Shown here: piece by piece, positions 1 through 8,630 of the stretch
How positions within the stretch are numbered: position 1 is the first letter of the stretch
How the letters are laid out: every line of letters begins with the position of its first letter
Assembly: GCF_000725625.1 (NCBI RefSeq)
Contig: NZ_JOHS01000015.1
Span: 62,001-126,000 of the forward strand
From: Streptomyces sp. NRRL F-6676
GTDB taxonomy: Bacteria; Actinomycetota; Actinomycetes; Streptomycetales; Streptomycetaceae
Length of the DNA stretch: 64,000 bases
Direction: 5' to 3'
Notes under the pieces: model-generated
Told to the model about the DNA's origin: nothing
The model's input: only the letters and a program-made list of their open reading frames with translations
The model's database searches: none
Position numbers and translations under genes: made by a program

Positions 1-2
1 CC

Positions 3-542
3 GCCCGCCGCACCCGCCTGCGCCGCCGCACAGTCCTGGCCCTCGCCGCCGCCACCGCCGCCGTACTCACCCTGTCCGCCTGCGGCACCGCCACCACCGG
101 CTCCACGGCCAAGACTGACACCGTCAGCGGCAGTTCCGCCGCAGCCAAGACGGACACCGTCACCCTCCTCGACGACACCACGCTGGCGGTGCCCGGAAAG
201 AAGCCCGCCGCTCTGTTCTTCTTCTCCGTGGGCTGCGGCGAGTGCGCCGGAGGTGCCAAGTCGCTGGACAAGGCTGCCAAGGCGTTCGGGGACAAGGCCA
301 CCTTCCTCGCGGTGGACATGGACCCGAGCGAGTCGAAGACGACCATCATGCAGTTCCTCGACTACATCAAGGCGCCCGGACTGGCCACCACCGTCGACAA
401 GGGCGCCGCCCTGTCCCTGCGCTACCAGGTCTCGGCCCTGTCCACGCTGATCGTCGTCGACCCCCAGGGCAAGGTCACCTACCGGGCCACCGACCCGTCG
501 GCCGACCAGATCCAGGCCGCCTTGAAGAAGGCGGGCGCGTGA
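3..542 (+). CDS. Thioredoxin-like lipoprotein, 5' end outside window
   Basis: The reading frame is open from the window edge, so the true start lies upstream. The visible N-terminus is Arg-rich, then hydrophobic, and ends in a lipobox (LTLSAC), which predicts a lipid-anchored extracytoplasmic protein. A Ser/Thr/Ala-rich linker follows, then a thioredoxin-like domain with the redox pair CGEC (SVGCGECAGG). The domain closes with a VDPQGKVTYR strand typical of TlpA/ResA-like folds. A shorter GTG start at 189 would remove the signal peptide and is unlikely. The stop overlaps the ATG of the CcdA gene, so the two are co-translated. Likely role: extracytoplasmic thiol oxidoreductase fed with electrons by CcdA. 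Confidence 0.8.
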   Translation, partial: ARRTRLRRRTVLALAAATAAVLTLSACGTATTGSTAKTDTVSGSSAAAKTDTVTLLDDTTLAVPGKKPAALFFFSVGCGECAGGAKSLDKAAKAFGDKATFLAVDMDPSESKTTIMQFLDYIKAPGLATTVDKGAALSLRYQVSALSTLIVVDPQGKVTYRATDPSADQIQAALKKAGA

Positions 543-1498
543 TGAACGGCCTGCTCACCCTCGCCTTCGCCGCCGGGATGCTCGCCCCGGTCAACCCATG
601 CGGCTTCGCCCTGCTGCCCGCCTGGATCACCTCCGCCCTCGGCGAAAACGACACCTCCCCGCTGCCGGTACGCCTCACCCGCGCCCTGCGCTCCGGCGCC
701 GCCCTCACCCTCGGCTTCGCCGGCACCCTCGCCGCTGCCGGGCTCATCGTCAGCGCCGGGGCCCGCGCCCTGATCCGTGCCGCCCCCTGGCTCGGCCTGG
801 CCACCGGCATCATCCTGCTGCTCCTCGGCGCCTTCATGCTCACCGGCCGCGCGCTCAGCCTGCGGCTGAACCTGCCCACCGGTACCCGCCGGTCGGCGGG
901 CCCGCCGACCGCCCGGCGCATGGTGGTCTTCGGCGCCGGCTACGCCGCCGCGTCCCTGTCCTGCACCTTCGGTGTGCTGCTCGCCGTCATCGCCCAGGCC
1001 CAGGCCACCGCCAGCTTCGCCGGGCTCCTCGCGGTCTTCGCCGCCTACGCCGCCGGATCGGCCGCCGTGCTGCTGCTCGTCGCGGTCACCACCGCCGCCG
1101 CAGGCGCCGCCCTCACCCGCAAGATCACCGCCTTGGCCCGGCACGGCACCCGCATCACCGCCGCCGTCCTCGTCCTCACCGGCGCCTACCTGGCCTGGTA
1201 CTGGTACCCCGCCGCCACCGGCGGCCCCGCCACCGCCGCCCCCGGCGGCGGCCTCGCCGCCTGGTCCGCCACCGCGACCGCCTGGATCCAGGGCCACACC
1301 ACCACCATCGCCGTCACCGCTCTCGTGGTCGTCCTCGCCGTCACCGCCGCCGCCCTGCGCCACCGCAGGCGGCAGGCCGCCCGCAACGCCGCTCCCACCG
1401 GGGCAGCCCCCTCTGCCGAGGCGGACTGCTGTGCGCCCCAGCCCGTCCCCACCCCGGCCGCCGCCCCGGACCGCGACAATCCCGGCCACTGCTGCTGA
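542..1498 (+). CDS. CcdA/DsbD-type membrane electron transporter
   Basis: The 318-residue polytopic membrane protein starts at the ATG that overlaps the previous stop (TGATG). It has about six hydrophobic segments. The two family cysteines are visible near residue 20 (PVNPCGFALLP) and in the second half of the core (SLSCTFG). CcdA proteins carry reducing equivalents from cytoplasmic thioredoxin across the membrane to extracytoplasmic thioredoxin-like proteins, which fits the lipoprotein encoded just upstream. After the core there is an Ala/Pro-rich cytosolic-looking tail containing two vicinal Cys pairs (DCC, HCC at the very end). That tail is not part of standard CcdA and could bind a metal; this last point is inference. 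Confidence 0.85.
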   Translation: MNGLLTLAFAAGMLAPVNPCGFALLPAWITSALGENDTSPLPVRLTRALRSGAALTLGFAGTLAAAGLIVSAGARALIRAAPWLGLATGIILLLLGAFMLTGRALSLRLNLPTGTRRSAGPPTARRMVVFGAGYAAASLSCTFGVLLAVIAQAQATASFAGLLAVFAAYAAGSAAVLLLVAVTTAAAGAALTRKITALARHGTRITAAVLVLTGAYLAWYWYPAATGGPATAAPGGGLAAWSATATAWIQGHTTTIAVTALVVVLAVTAAALRHRRRQAARNAAPTGAAPSAEADCCAPQPVPTPAAAPDRDNPGHCC

Positions 1499-1569
1499 CC
1501 ACGCCCCATCTCTGCGGCCGGGAAACGGATAAAGCCCCGGCCGCAGGCATGCAGAACGGACACTGCTCC

Positions 1570-2205
1570 ATGACCATGCCAGCAGCCCGCGAGACGGCCA
1601 CCCCAGCCGTGCACAAGAGCAGGCACGCGACGTGCGGCGCCAGCCGGACGCTCGCCCTCCTACTGATCCTGGGCGGCTCCCTCGGCCTGCTCGCCTCGGC
1701 CGTGCTCACGCACGACAAGATGGAACTGCTCGCCAACCCGGACTACGTCTCGGCGTGCAGCATCAACCCGGTGCTGTCCTGCAACAACATCATGAAGAGC
1801 TGGCAGGCCAGCACCTTCGGCTTCCCCAACCCCTTCATCGGCTGGGCCGCCTTCCCCGCCGTCATCGCCATCGGCGCGGGACTGCTGGCTGGCGCCCGCT
1901 ACCGGCGCTGGCACTGGCTGGGCCTGCAGGCCGGCACCGTCTTCGGCATCGGCCTCATCACCTGGCTGCAGTACTCCTCGCTGTATGCCATCGGCGCACT
2001 GTGCCTGTGGTGCACCCTCGTATGGGCCGTGACGATCCTCATCTTCTGGTACACCACCGTGCACAACATCCAGCACGGGCTCATCCCCGCCCCCGACCGG
2101 GTACGCTGCACTGTCGCCGAGTTCCACTGGGCCGTACCCGTCCTGTGGATCGGCATCATCGCGCTGCTGATCCTGACCAGGTGGGGCAGCGCCCTGTGGG
2201 CCTGA
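1570..2205 (+). CDS. Vitamin K epoxide reductase (VKOR) family protein
   Basis: The 211-residue membrane protein has about five hydrophobic segments. VKOR cysteines are present: a loop pair (CSINPVLSC, around residues 60-70) and the active-site CLWC in a later transmembrane helix. Bacterial VKOR homologues oxidise DsbA/thioredoxin-like partners and pass electrons to quinone. The gene lies 71 bp after ccdA on the same strand. A slightly longer start at 1549 adds seven residues and cannot be excluded. With the lipoprotein and CcdA it gives both an oxidising (VKOR) and a reducing (CcdA) branch of extracytoplasmic thiol redox. Actinobacterial mercury-resistance loci also sometimes carry VKOR; that is recollection, not something shown here. 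Confidence 0.85.
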   Translation: MTMPAARETATPAVHKSRHATCGASRTLALLLILGGSLGLLASAVLTHDKMELLANPDYVSACSINPVLSCNNIMKSWQASTFGFPNPFIGWAAFPAVIAIGAGLLAGARYRRWHWLGLQAGTVFGIGLITWLQYSSLYAIGALCLWCTLVWAVTILIFWYTTVHNIQHGLIPAPDRVRCTVAEFHWAVPVLWIGIIALLILTRWGSALWA

Positions 2206-2366
2206 CCCCCAGCCCCCGAAGCCCCGGCCGCCAACCCCCGTGGGAGCCGGGAGGGCGGTCGGCTGCCGCATCCCCCCGAGCGGCAGTCGGCCACACCCTC
2301 ACCCCTGCCCGCCCCGGCCCCTGGAGTCCAGCCGATGCACACAGCGCCCCCGCCCGGCTACGCCGG

Positions 2367-2684
2367 GTGCTCGGCCACCTGCTGACGGCCACGCTCGCCG
2401 CGCTCGGGGCCCTCGGCACGGCCCTCGGCGCCGGGCTGTCCATGATCGGCCTGTGCTGCACCGGCCCAGCCCTGGCCACCGCCGCCGCAGGCGGTGCAGC
2501 CACCGGGGCCGCCGCCTCCGTCACCCCTGTGACCTGGCCCTTCTGGACAGCCGGAGCCGTCCTGCTCACCGCCGCCGCATTGTGGCACCGCCGCCACCGC
2601 ACCTCCACCTGCCGCAGCCGCCGCCTGCCGCCCGCATCACCCGAACAGCCCCGCCCCTCCGGCCCCACCGGCCCGCACGGCTGA
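2367..2684 (+). CDS. Small Cys-containing membrane protein, possibly MerT-like
   Basis: About 105 residues if the GTG at 2367 is used; there is no clear Shine-Dalgarno site and the start is uncertain. Two hydrophobic segments are visible. The first contains a vicinal Cys pair (MIGLCCTGPAL), and the second is followed by an Arg/His-rich tail. A Cys pair in the first helix of a short membrane protein is reminiscent of mercuric transporter MerT, and the next gene encodes a MerA-like flavoprotein. The similarity is of layout only, so transport of a thiophilic metal is an inference. The frame upstream of 2367 is open but Pro/Ala/Arg-rich and looks non-coding. Confidence 0.5.
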   Translation: MLGHLLTATLAALGALGTALGAGLSMIGLCCTGPALATAAAGGAATGAAASVTPVTWPFWTAGAVLLTAAALWHRRHRTSTCRSRRLPPASPEQPRPSGPTGPHG

Positions 2685-2756
2685 GGATCTTCACACGCCC
2701 CAGTACGCACCGTCCGCACCGGGCTGGACAGGCAGAGACACAGAAGGAGTCCTCTC

Positions 2757-4133
2757 ATGGCCGAGCGGTACGACACCCTGGTGATCGGCGGCGGCATGGC
2801 CGGCCTGCCCCTGGCCCTGCGCGCAGCAAGACACGGCCGGGTCGCCTTCGTGGAGAAGGAGAAACTCGGCGGCACCTGCCTCAACCGCGGCTGCATCCCC
2901 ACCAAGACGATGATCGCCTCCGCAGCGGTGGCCCACCAGGTGCGCCGGGCCGCCGAGTTCGGCGTCCACGTCCCCGCCCCCAGCGTGGACCTGGCCGCCG
3001 TGGTCGCGCGCAAGAACGCGATCGTGGAGACGATCCGCTCCGGCTCATACAAGACGGTCGGCAAGGCCGACCAGATCGACTTCTATCCCGCCGAGGGACG
3101 CTTCACCGCGCCCCGGCGGCTGCGCGTGGACCACACCGAGATCGAGGCCGACAAGATCTTCCTGGTCACCGGCCTGCGCACCACCATCCCCGCCATCGAC
3201 GGCCTGGAGACCACCCCGTACTACACCTCCCGCACCCTGCTCGACCTCACCGACCTGCCCGAGCACCTGATCGTGGTGGGCGGCGGCTACATCGGCTGCG
3301 AGTTCGCCCAGATGTTCGCCCGCTTCGGCTCCCGCGTGACGCTCATCCAGCGCGCCGAGCGACTGCTGCCCGCCGAGGACCCCGACATCTCCGCTGCCGT
3401 CACCGACGGCTTCACCGCCGACGGCATCACCGTCCTGACCGGCACCACCTGCACCGCCGTCGACGGCCGCCCCGGAAACATCCGGGCCGGCTGCCAGGGC
3501 AGCGAGACCGGCGAGATCAACGGCAGCCACCTCCTCATCGCCACCGGCCGCACCCCCAACACCGACATCCTCGGCCTCGAACACCTCGGGCTGGCCCCCG
3601 ACGAGCGCGGCTTCCTGCCCGTCGACGACCTGCTGCGCACCGCGGCCGAGGACGTGTGGGCGCTCGGCGACATCCGCGGCGGGCCGATGTTCACCCACAC
3701 CGCCCGCGACGACGCCGACATCGCCTACCGCACCACCTACCGCGGCCAGAACCGCTCCACCAACGGGCGGATCGTGCCGCACGCGGTGTTCACCGACCCC
3801 GAGGTCGGCTCCGTCGGACTGACCGAACCCGCCGCCCGCGCCGCCGGACACCAGGTCCTCATCGGCCGCCAGGACTTCACCGGCGTCGTCAAGGCCCGCG
3901 CCATCGGCAACACCCGCGGCCTGATCAAATTCGTCGTCGACGCCTCAACCGACAAGATCTTGGGCTGCCACATCGCCGGCCCCGACGGCGGGAACCTCGT
4001 CCACGAGGCCGTCATCGCCATGACCTGCGGCGCCACCTACAGCGACATCGCCCGCGCCATCCACATCCACCCCACCCTCGCCGAGGGCGTCAACACCGCC
4101 GCCGGCGGCGTCCACCGGGAGATCGGCACCTGA
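2757..4133 (+). CDS. MerA-like FAD/NAD(P)-dependent disulfide oxidoreductase
   Basis: The 458-residue protein starts at an ATG with a good GAAGGAG site. It has the class I pyridine nucleotide-disulfide oxidoreductase layout: N-terminal FAD motif (GGGMAGLPLA), redox disulfide CLNRGC in GGTCLNRGCIPTK, a second dinucleotide motif (VVGGGYIGCEFAQ), a central ATGRTPN, and a C-terminal dimerisation domain with HIHPTLAE. The His-Pro of that motif acts as general base in this family. Against true mercuric reductase: the chain ends GGVHREIGT and lacks the C-terminal vicinal Cys pair that delivers Hg(II), and there is no N-terminal HMA domain. It may instead reduce a low-molecular-weight or protein disulfide, which suits its thiol-redox neighbours. 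Confidence 0.85.
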   Translation: MAERYDTLVIGGGMAGLPLALRAARHGRVAFVEKEKLGGTCLNRGCIPTKTMIASAAVAHQVRRAAEFGVHVPAPSVDLAAVVARKNAIVETIRSGSYKTVGKADQIDFYPAEGRFTAPRRLRVDHTEIEADKIFLVTGLRTTIPAIDGLETTPYYTSRTLLDLTDLPEHLIVVGGGYIGCEFAQMFARFGSRVTLIQRAERLLPAEDPDISAAVTDGFTADGITVLTGTTCTAVDGRPGNIRAGCQGSETGEINGSHLLIATGRTPNTDILGLEHLGLAPDERGFLPVDDLLRTAAEDVWALGDIRGGPMFTHTARDDADIAYRTTYRGQNRSTNGRIVPHAVFTDPEVGSVGLTEPAARAAGHQVLIGRQDFTGVVKARAIGNTRGLIKFVVDASTDKILGCHIAGPDGGNLVHEAVIAMTCGATYSDIARAIHIHPTLAEGVNTAAGGVHREIGT

Positions 4134-4175
4134 CCCTCCGGGCCCGGTGGTGGCAAAAGACCGCCCGCAGCATTG

Positions 4176-4673
4176 TCAACTGCAAGACCCGTACGGCGCC
4201 GGACCACCGCGGGCGGCAGGCAGCCGACGGACGTTGCCGACGGCGGCCGCCTGTTCCCGCAGCCGCTCGATCTCCATCCGCTGGGCGGCGATCTGCGACA
4301 GAGCCCGCTCCCTGAAGTCAGTGAGCCCATCGATCTGCGCGTCACGCGCGGCGAGGCGCTCCTTCAGCCCGGAGACCTGTTCTTTGAGGCGCTCGATCTG
4401 TGCAGCCCGCGGGTCTGGAATCACGCCCGTTTCCCGAAGCTCGGTCAACCGGCGCTCGAACTCCTCCGCCAGGTGTTGATAGGGACCTGGCCGCGGCGAG
4501 CCGTCGCGGTTCTTCTTGGGATAGAAGCCGGTGCGTGCGACCCCGGCTTGGGCCGCGAGGGTCTTGATGTCGCACTTGCTGCCCGCGGGAACGTCACCGG
4601 CAAGGAGCCGCTCCATGACGTGCCGAATGGCCGCCTCGTTGTCCCGACGGGTCTCGTCGCTGATGCGGGCCAC
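4176..4673 (-). CDS. Small coiled-coil accessory protein of element A (TnpC-like position)
   Basis: A 165-residue protein is read from a GTG at 4673, two bases past the stop of the upstream recombinase. The first half resembles a short DNA-binding module (AAIRHVMERLLAGDVPAG, then LAAQAGVARTGFYPKK). The second half is a long charged helix rich in Glu, Arg, Leu and Gln (IERLKEQVSGLKERLAARD), predicted as coiled coil. It shares the pattern MxRLLAG-x-x-x-G and AAxAGVxR with the corresponding 135-residue protein of element B, so the two are homologous helpers. Its position matches tnpC of Tn554, which aids recombination direction or efficiency; the same job here is inferred. I recall a family labelled DUF6262 in this context but could not verify it. 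Confidence 0.75.
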   Translation of the reverse strand: MARISDETRRDNEAAIRHVMERLLAGDVPAGSKCDIKTLAAQAGVARTGFYPKKNRDGSPRPGPYQHLAEEFERRLTELRETGVIPDPRAAQIERLKEQVSGLKERLAARDAQIDGLTDFRERALSQIAAQRMEIERLREQAAAVGNVRRLPAARGGPAPYGSCS

Positions 4674-4674
4674 G

Positions 4675-6855
4675 TCATGCCCCCGTTCCGGAGCGGGCGT
4701 CGATCTCGGCCAGCACCCGTTCATCGCGGGCGAGTTCCGTACCCAGCCGGGCCTTCTCCGTCCGCTGCGCGCGTCCGATGGTGGCGATGAAGACCTTCTT
4801 GCTCTCGGCACTGGCCGCCCATACCGGGCGATGCCCGGCATGGTGGGTGGCCTGGGGGCACCGCGCCGAATCGCACATGCCGATCAAGGGCTCTGTCGCC
4901 CCGCGGGCGTGGGCCCCTGCGAGCTTGAGGCACAGCGCCTTGGACGGATCGAGGAACCAGCAGTAGTTCGCCGGCCCCAGGTGCAGGGCCTTGGCCCGCT
5001 TGGCGAGCAGGTTCGTCATCTCCTGGTCGCTGCGCTTGATGTTCGGCGCCCCGGAGGAATCCAGCTGTTCGTCGACGAACGCGAAGAAGTCCAGGAGGTC
5101 ACTGGCGCCAGGCCCCGCAGGCCGGATACCGTTCTGGTAGTCGTGGAAAGCGTCGAGGGCGACGCGCAACTTGTGCTCCCGCTCCTCTTGGCCGAACTCG
5201 GCCATCAGCACCGACTGGGCCCCACCGGGGCGGTCCGCATAGCCCTCCGTGGTGACCACGGAAATGTGCTTGAGATGGATCTTGGCGGCCAGCAGACCAC
5301 CGGGCCGGTGCGCCATTTCCACCGCGAGGGTTCTCCGTAGCATCCGCAGACTGACCGGCTCCTCGGGGATCGGCGCCAGCCCAAGGCGACGGCCGTCTGG
5401 GCCATTGACCCAGGTCAGGAACCATTCGTACGGGGTGAAGAAGGAGAGCGACTTGAACAGGTGACCGGTGTTCTTCACCGGGTCGGCGAGCGAGGCGGCC
5501 ACGCCGGCGGTGTCGTACGCCTGCTTGATGGTCACCCACTGATCGTGTTCACCACCCAGCTTCCGGCCCTTGATGACCTTGCCCTTCAGGCGGTAGCGGA
5601 GGCGGCCCTCGCCGAGCTGCTCGGGAGGCAGGCGGCAGTCGTGGGTCAGCTCGGCCAGTTCGCTCTTCCGCATCCCCGTCAGTGCGGCGAGCGCGATGAC
5701 GCACGCTGTGCGGGCCCGGGAGAGCTGCAGTCGGGCCTCGGTGGTGTTCATCGGCAGGGTCCAGGGGACACTGCCCCGTCCGTCCGCGCGTTCGACCAGG
5801 GCGGCCGTCCGGCCCCAGCGTTTGGCCAGGCCGACTTCCCGGACGGCCTTCTCCAGGTGGCCGCGCAGGGTGGGCAGCCACCTGGAGTGGAAGGCATGCC
5901 GTCCGGTCTCGTGGGCGAGGGAGATCAGATTCACCCGCAGCAGCGGATCGTCCGGATCCCAGCCGTCCGCCAGCCGCTGGGACACGACGTGATCGAGGGC
6001 GACATCCAACGGATCGCCCTCTTGTATGTGCCGGTCGATGGCCTGCGCGACCTCGACCCTCCAGTCCGGACGCTCTCGGTTGTTGCGGCCCGGCCGGTTC
6101 GGCACCATCTCCTGCAACTGTTGCTGCAGCTCCATGACGTGCGGCGCCAGCACCTCCACCACGTACAGGGCCGCCGCGACGAGCGGTTGGAAGACGTCGT
6201 TGCTCAGCGGCGGTGTCGTGTTGCCCGTCCGACGGACCATCCCGGCGACGGAGTACGCCGTGCGTCGCCCCCACGGACGGAAGGCCGACACGTAGCCGTC
6301 TGCTGAGAACAATTCCTTGTAGTAGCCCAGCTCCTGGATGACCGCCACTACGTCCATGCGGTAGCCGGGGCTGCTGTCGCGGATCACGACGCCGTGCTTG
6401 TCCCGTACCTTCTTGCGAAGCTCCAGGTAGGCAGCACAGTGCTGCTGGGTGACCTCCCCGAGACTGTCCACGCCCTGTTCGGTGAGCCAGTTCAGCCAGC
6501 CGGTCAGCACGGTCAGCCGCCCGTGCACCGTGGCAATCAGCACCGGCGTTCGATAGGCGTGAGCAAGTTCCCGCACAGCGCGGTGGTCCGGTGCAAGCCG
6601 GGCGAAGACGAACTCCTTCGCGAGTTCCCTCCACTGGGGATTGAGGATCTCGACGAAGGACAAGATCCGCGCGTACCGCGCAAGGTACCGCGGCAGCCCG
6701 ATGACACCAGTGAAGTCCCAGATTGCGTCGTCGAAGTGAGGATGCGGGCCCGCACCGTGAACCGGCAGACCGGCCGCAGCGCACACGTCTTCACCTCGAA
6801 AGACGGAACGCGAAAAGGCAGCCGCGAGGCCCGCGGGCCGGTGCAGGGTGGTCAT
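4675..6855 (-). CDS. Tyrosine recombinase, third of the element A trio
   Basis: The 726-residue protein has a complete-looking catalytic domain. The first Arg sits in LTGMRKSELAEL, the second box in SLRMLRRTLAVEMAHRPGG, and the Tyr nucleophile probably in HISVVTTEGYADR. After the catalytic domain is a Cys-rich tail (CWFLDPSKALC, later MCDSARC), probably a zinc-binding module; the counterpart in element B has the same arrangement. A long N-terminal region likely binds DNA at the element ends. The ATG overlaps the stop of the preceding recombinase by four bases (ATGA), so the trio is translationally coupled. The length is well above that of ordinary phage integrases (about 350-400 residues). 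Confidence 0.88.
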   Translation of the reverse strand: MTTLHRPAGLAAAFSRSVFRGEDVCAAAGLPVHGAGPHPHFDDAIWDFTGVIGLPRYLARYARILSFVEILNPQWRELAKEFVFARLAPDHRAVRELAHAYRTPVLIATVHGRLTVLTGWLNWLTEQGVDSLGEVTQQHCAAYLELRKKVRDKHGVVIRDSSPGYRMDVVAVIQELGYYKELFSADGYVSAFRPWGRRTAYSVAGMVRRTGNTTPPLSNDVFQPLVAAALYVVEVLAPHVMELQQQLQEMVPNRPGRNNRERPDWRVEVAQAIDRHIQEGDPLDVALDHVVSQRLADGWDPDDPLLRVNLISLAHETGRHAFHSRWLPTLRGHLEKAVREVGLAKRWGRTAALVERADGRGSVPWTLPMNTTEARLQLSRARTACVIALAALTGMRKSELAELTHDCRLPPEQLGEGRLRYRLKGKVIKGRKLGGEHDQWVTIKQAYDTAGVAASLADPVKNTGHLFKSLSFFTPYEWFLTWVNGPDGRRLGLAPIPEEPVSLRMLRRTLAVEMAHRPGGLLAAKIHLKHISVVTTEGYADRPGGAQSVLMAEFGQEEREHKLRVALDAFHDYQNGIRPAGPGASDLLDFFAFVDEQLDSSGAPNIKRSDQEMTNLLAKRAKALHLGPANYCWFLDPSKALCLKLAGAHARGATEPLIGMCDSARCPQATHHAGHRPVWAASAESKKVFIATIGRAQRTEKARLGTELARDERVLAEIDARSGTGA

Positions 6856-8630
6856 ACGGTGTGCTCCTCAGGTCGCAGGGGAAGCTCGACATCGGAGTCG
6901 GTGACCTCGGCAGCGGCTGCCCGCAGCGCGTGCTCGGAGAAGTACCGGTCGGGGGTCAGGATCTCGTCGAGACGGTGGGCGTACGGGCCGAAGACGGGGA
7001 TGAACTCGGCGGTGGTCATCTGCTCCCACTGACGGGAGAAGAACGCCCGTAGTCGCAGCAGGTTCGGCAGATGGCGGGGGGCGAACAAGGCCAGCGGACA
7101 CAGCAGGCACACCCACGGACGTGCCGGACAGGGCTTGCCCTTCGGCCCGTGAAGTCCCGACATCTGATCTCCACATGCCGCAGTGAATACGTCGCGCTGC
7201 CCGGACAGGAGCTGCGCCAAGGCGTTGTCATCCAGGCCGAGCCGCTTCATGTGCTCGGGATAGTTCTCCACCAGGTCGGCCATTTCAGCGGTGGCCAGCA
7301 CCAAGGGCGGCAGCGCCCGGCGAACGAGGTCCTCCTGCGCCTGGACGATGATGTCTTCCACCGCCTCACGCTGAGACGGCGTCGTGTTCGTCAGATAGTG
7401 ATCACCCTCGATGCCGGGGGACCGGTTCGGATCCAGCGTGGACCGGCGGCTGCCGCGCCAGTGCGACCGGTCTTGCAGCGCGTCGTGAGTAGTGCGGATG
7501 CGGTGCAGGTGAAGGGCCAGGGGGAGACCGTCGTCACCGGTCATCTGCGCGGGGCGCCCGTCCTCGTCGACGGCCTGGCGCCGCTCCACCCAGGCGCATA
7601 TGGACAGGCGCGTGGCCGGCTTGGCCAGCCATCGCTCTCCCGCCCATGTGCCACTCGGCGTGAAACGCACCCAGAGCTCGGGGCGCAGTTCCTCGGGCGC
7701 GAAGCGGCGGGCCACCGCAGAGTGATCGAGCCACTGCTCCAGCAGGCGAGTGGCCTGACGTGACAGAGCAAGGCTCTCCGCCGCTGTGCGGCCCTTGACG
7801 TAGCTGAGGAGGATCTTCTCGTCACCCGCCCACTCGATGTCGTCGAGTCCCAGGTCCGCGATCCCGTCCGGCACGACCCCGGTGTAGGCGCCGAACAGCA
7901 GCTGATAGGCGATGATCACGTCCAGGGTCGGGATCAGCGGATCCAGCACCGCGCGAAGACCGACCCCGTATCTCTGCCGGAAGGGGAACGAGCCGCGGTC
8001 TGCCATCTCGTTGACGAGCGGGTCGGGCCCGTGGTGAAGCACCAGCCAGTGATGGGCAGTGCGCTCACGGAGCGCAGCCCCTGGCCCGTCAGCTGACGAA
8101 GCCTGCTCACGGGCCGCGCAGAACGCGCGGAACGCGCCATCGACCTCGTCGCGGCAGGTACGGATGAGCCGGGCCCATTCGGCCTCGCTGTACGGCTGGT
8201 GCGAGCCGTACCGCTCGCCCGTGTTGAACAGCCGGCCATCGACGAACGCGCGCACGTCCGGCGCCAGAATCTGATCCTGGTCGTCGGCGCAACGCAACAT
8301 CGCCCGCAGCGCGCTCTCCTGGGAGGATCGCACCCCTTGCCGCCAGTACCGGGCGAGGAGCGCGCGCGTCAGGTCGGAGGCCCCGCCGGAGAACCCGAAC
8401 TCGACCAGCCAGTCGGTGAAGCCGCGGACGGCCGTGAGGTAGAGGTCGATCCCTCCCGCGCTGTCGACCTGCCCGTGCGGATGGACAAGATCCGTAACGC
8501 CTTCCAGCAGAGTGCGTGCCAGCCCCGGGAGCTCCACTCGTCGCCGCACACGCAGGGGACGGCGGTACTCCGACCCGTCGCTGAAGACGCAGTGCACACC
8601 CAGCGGGTCAAGGGTGACGGTGGCCGGCAT
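6852..8630 (-). CDS. Tyrosine recombinase-like protein, middle of the element A trio (degenerate)
   Basis: The 592-residue protein is recognisable from position and from the C-terminal zinc-like region (CPARPWVCLLC followed by LALFAPRHLPNLL). The expected first catalytic Arg is not evident: the equivalent helix reads AYTGVVPDGIADLGL. The second box looks like HLHRIRTTHD, and a plausible terminal His-Tyr is in GDHYLTN. It may therefore be a catalytically weak or structural partner. Its ATG shares one base with the previous stop (TGATG). The matching element B protein shows the same weak catalytic motifs and the same Cys-rich tail. Confidence 0.8.
   Translation of the reverse strand: MPATVTLDPLGVHCVFSDGSEYRRPLRVRRRVELPGLARTLLEGVTDLVHPHGQVDSAGGIDLYLTAVRGFTDWLVEFGFSGGASDLTRALLARYWRQGVRSSQESALRAMLRCADDQDQILAPDVRAFVDGRLFNTGERYGSHQPYSEAEWARLIRTCRDEVDGAFRAFCAAREQASSADGPGAALRERTAHHWLVLHHGPDPLVNEMADRGSFPFRQRYGVGLRAVLDPLIPTLDVIIAYQLLFGAYTGVVPDGIADLGLDDIEWAGDEKILLSYVKGRTAAESLALSRQATRLLEQWLDHSAVARRFAPEELRPELWVRFTPSGTWAGERWLAKPATRLSICAWVERRQAVDEDGRPAQMTGDDGLPLALHLHRIRTTHDALQDRSHWRGSRRSTLDPNRSPGIEGDHYLTNTTPSQREAVEDIIVQAQEDLVRRALPPLVLATAEMADLVENYPEHMKRLGLDDNALAQLLSGQRDVFTAACGDQMSGLHGPKGKPCPARPWVCLLCPLALFAPRHLPNLLRLRAFFSRQWEQMTTAEFIPVFGPYAHRLDEILTPDRYFSEHALRAAAAEVTDSDVELPLRPEEHTV

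Noticed and set aside
2757..4133. True mercuric reductase (merA)
   Set aside because: The C-terminal vicinal Cys pair and N-terminal HMA domain are absent; only the shared disulfide-oxidoreductase core is present.
2240..4315. Very long frames (for example 691 codons here, and similar ones antisense to most genes)
   Set aside because: They are Arg/Pro/Gly/His-rich shadows of the real high-GC genes in other frames, without motifs.
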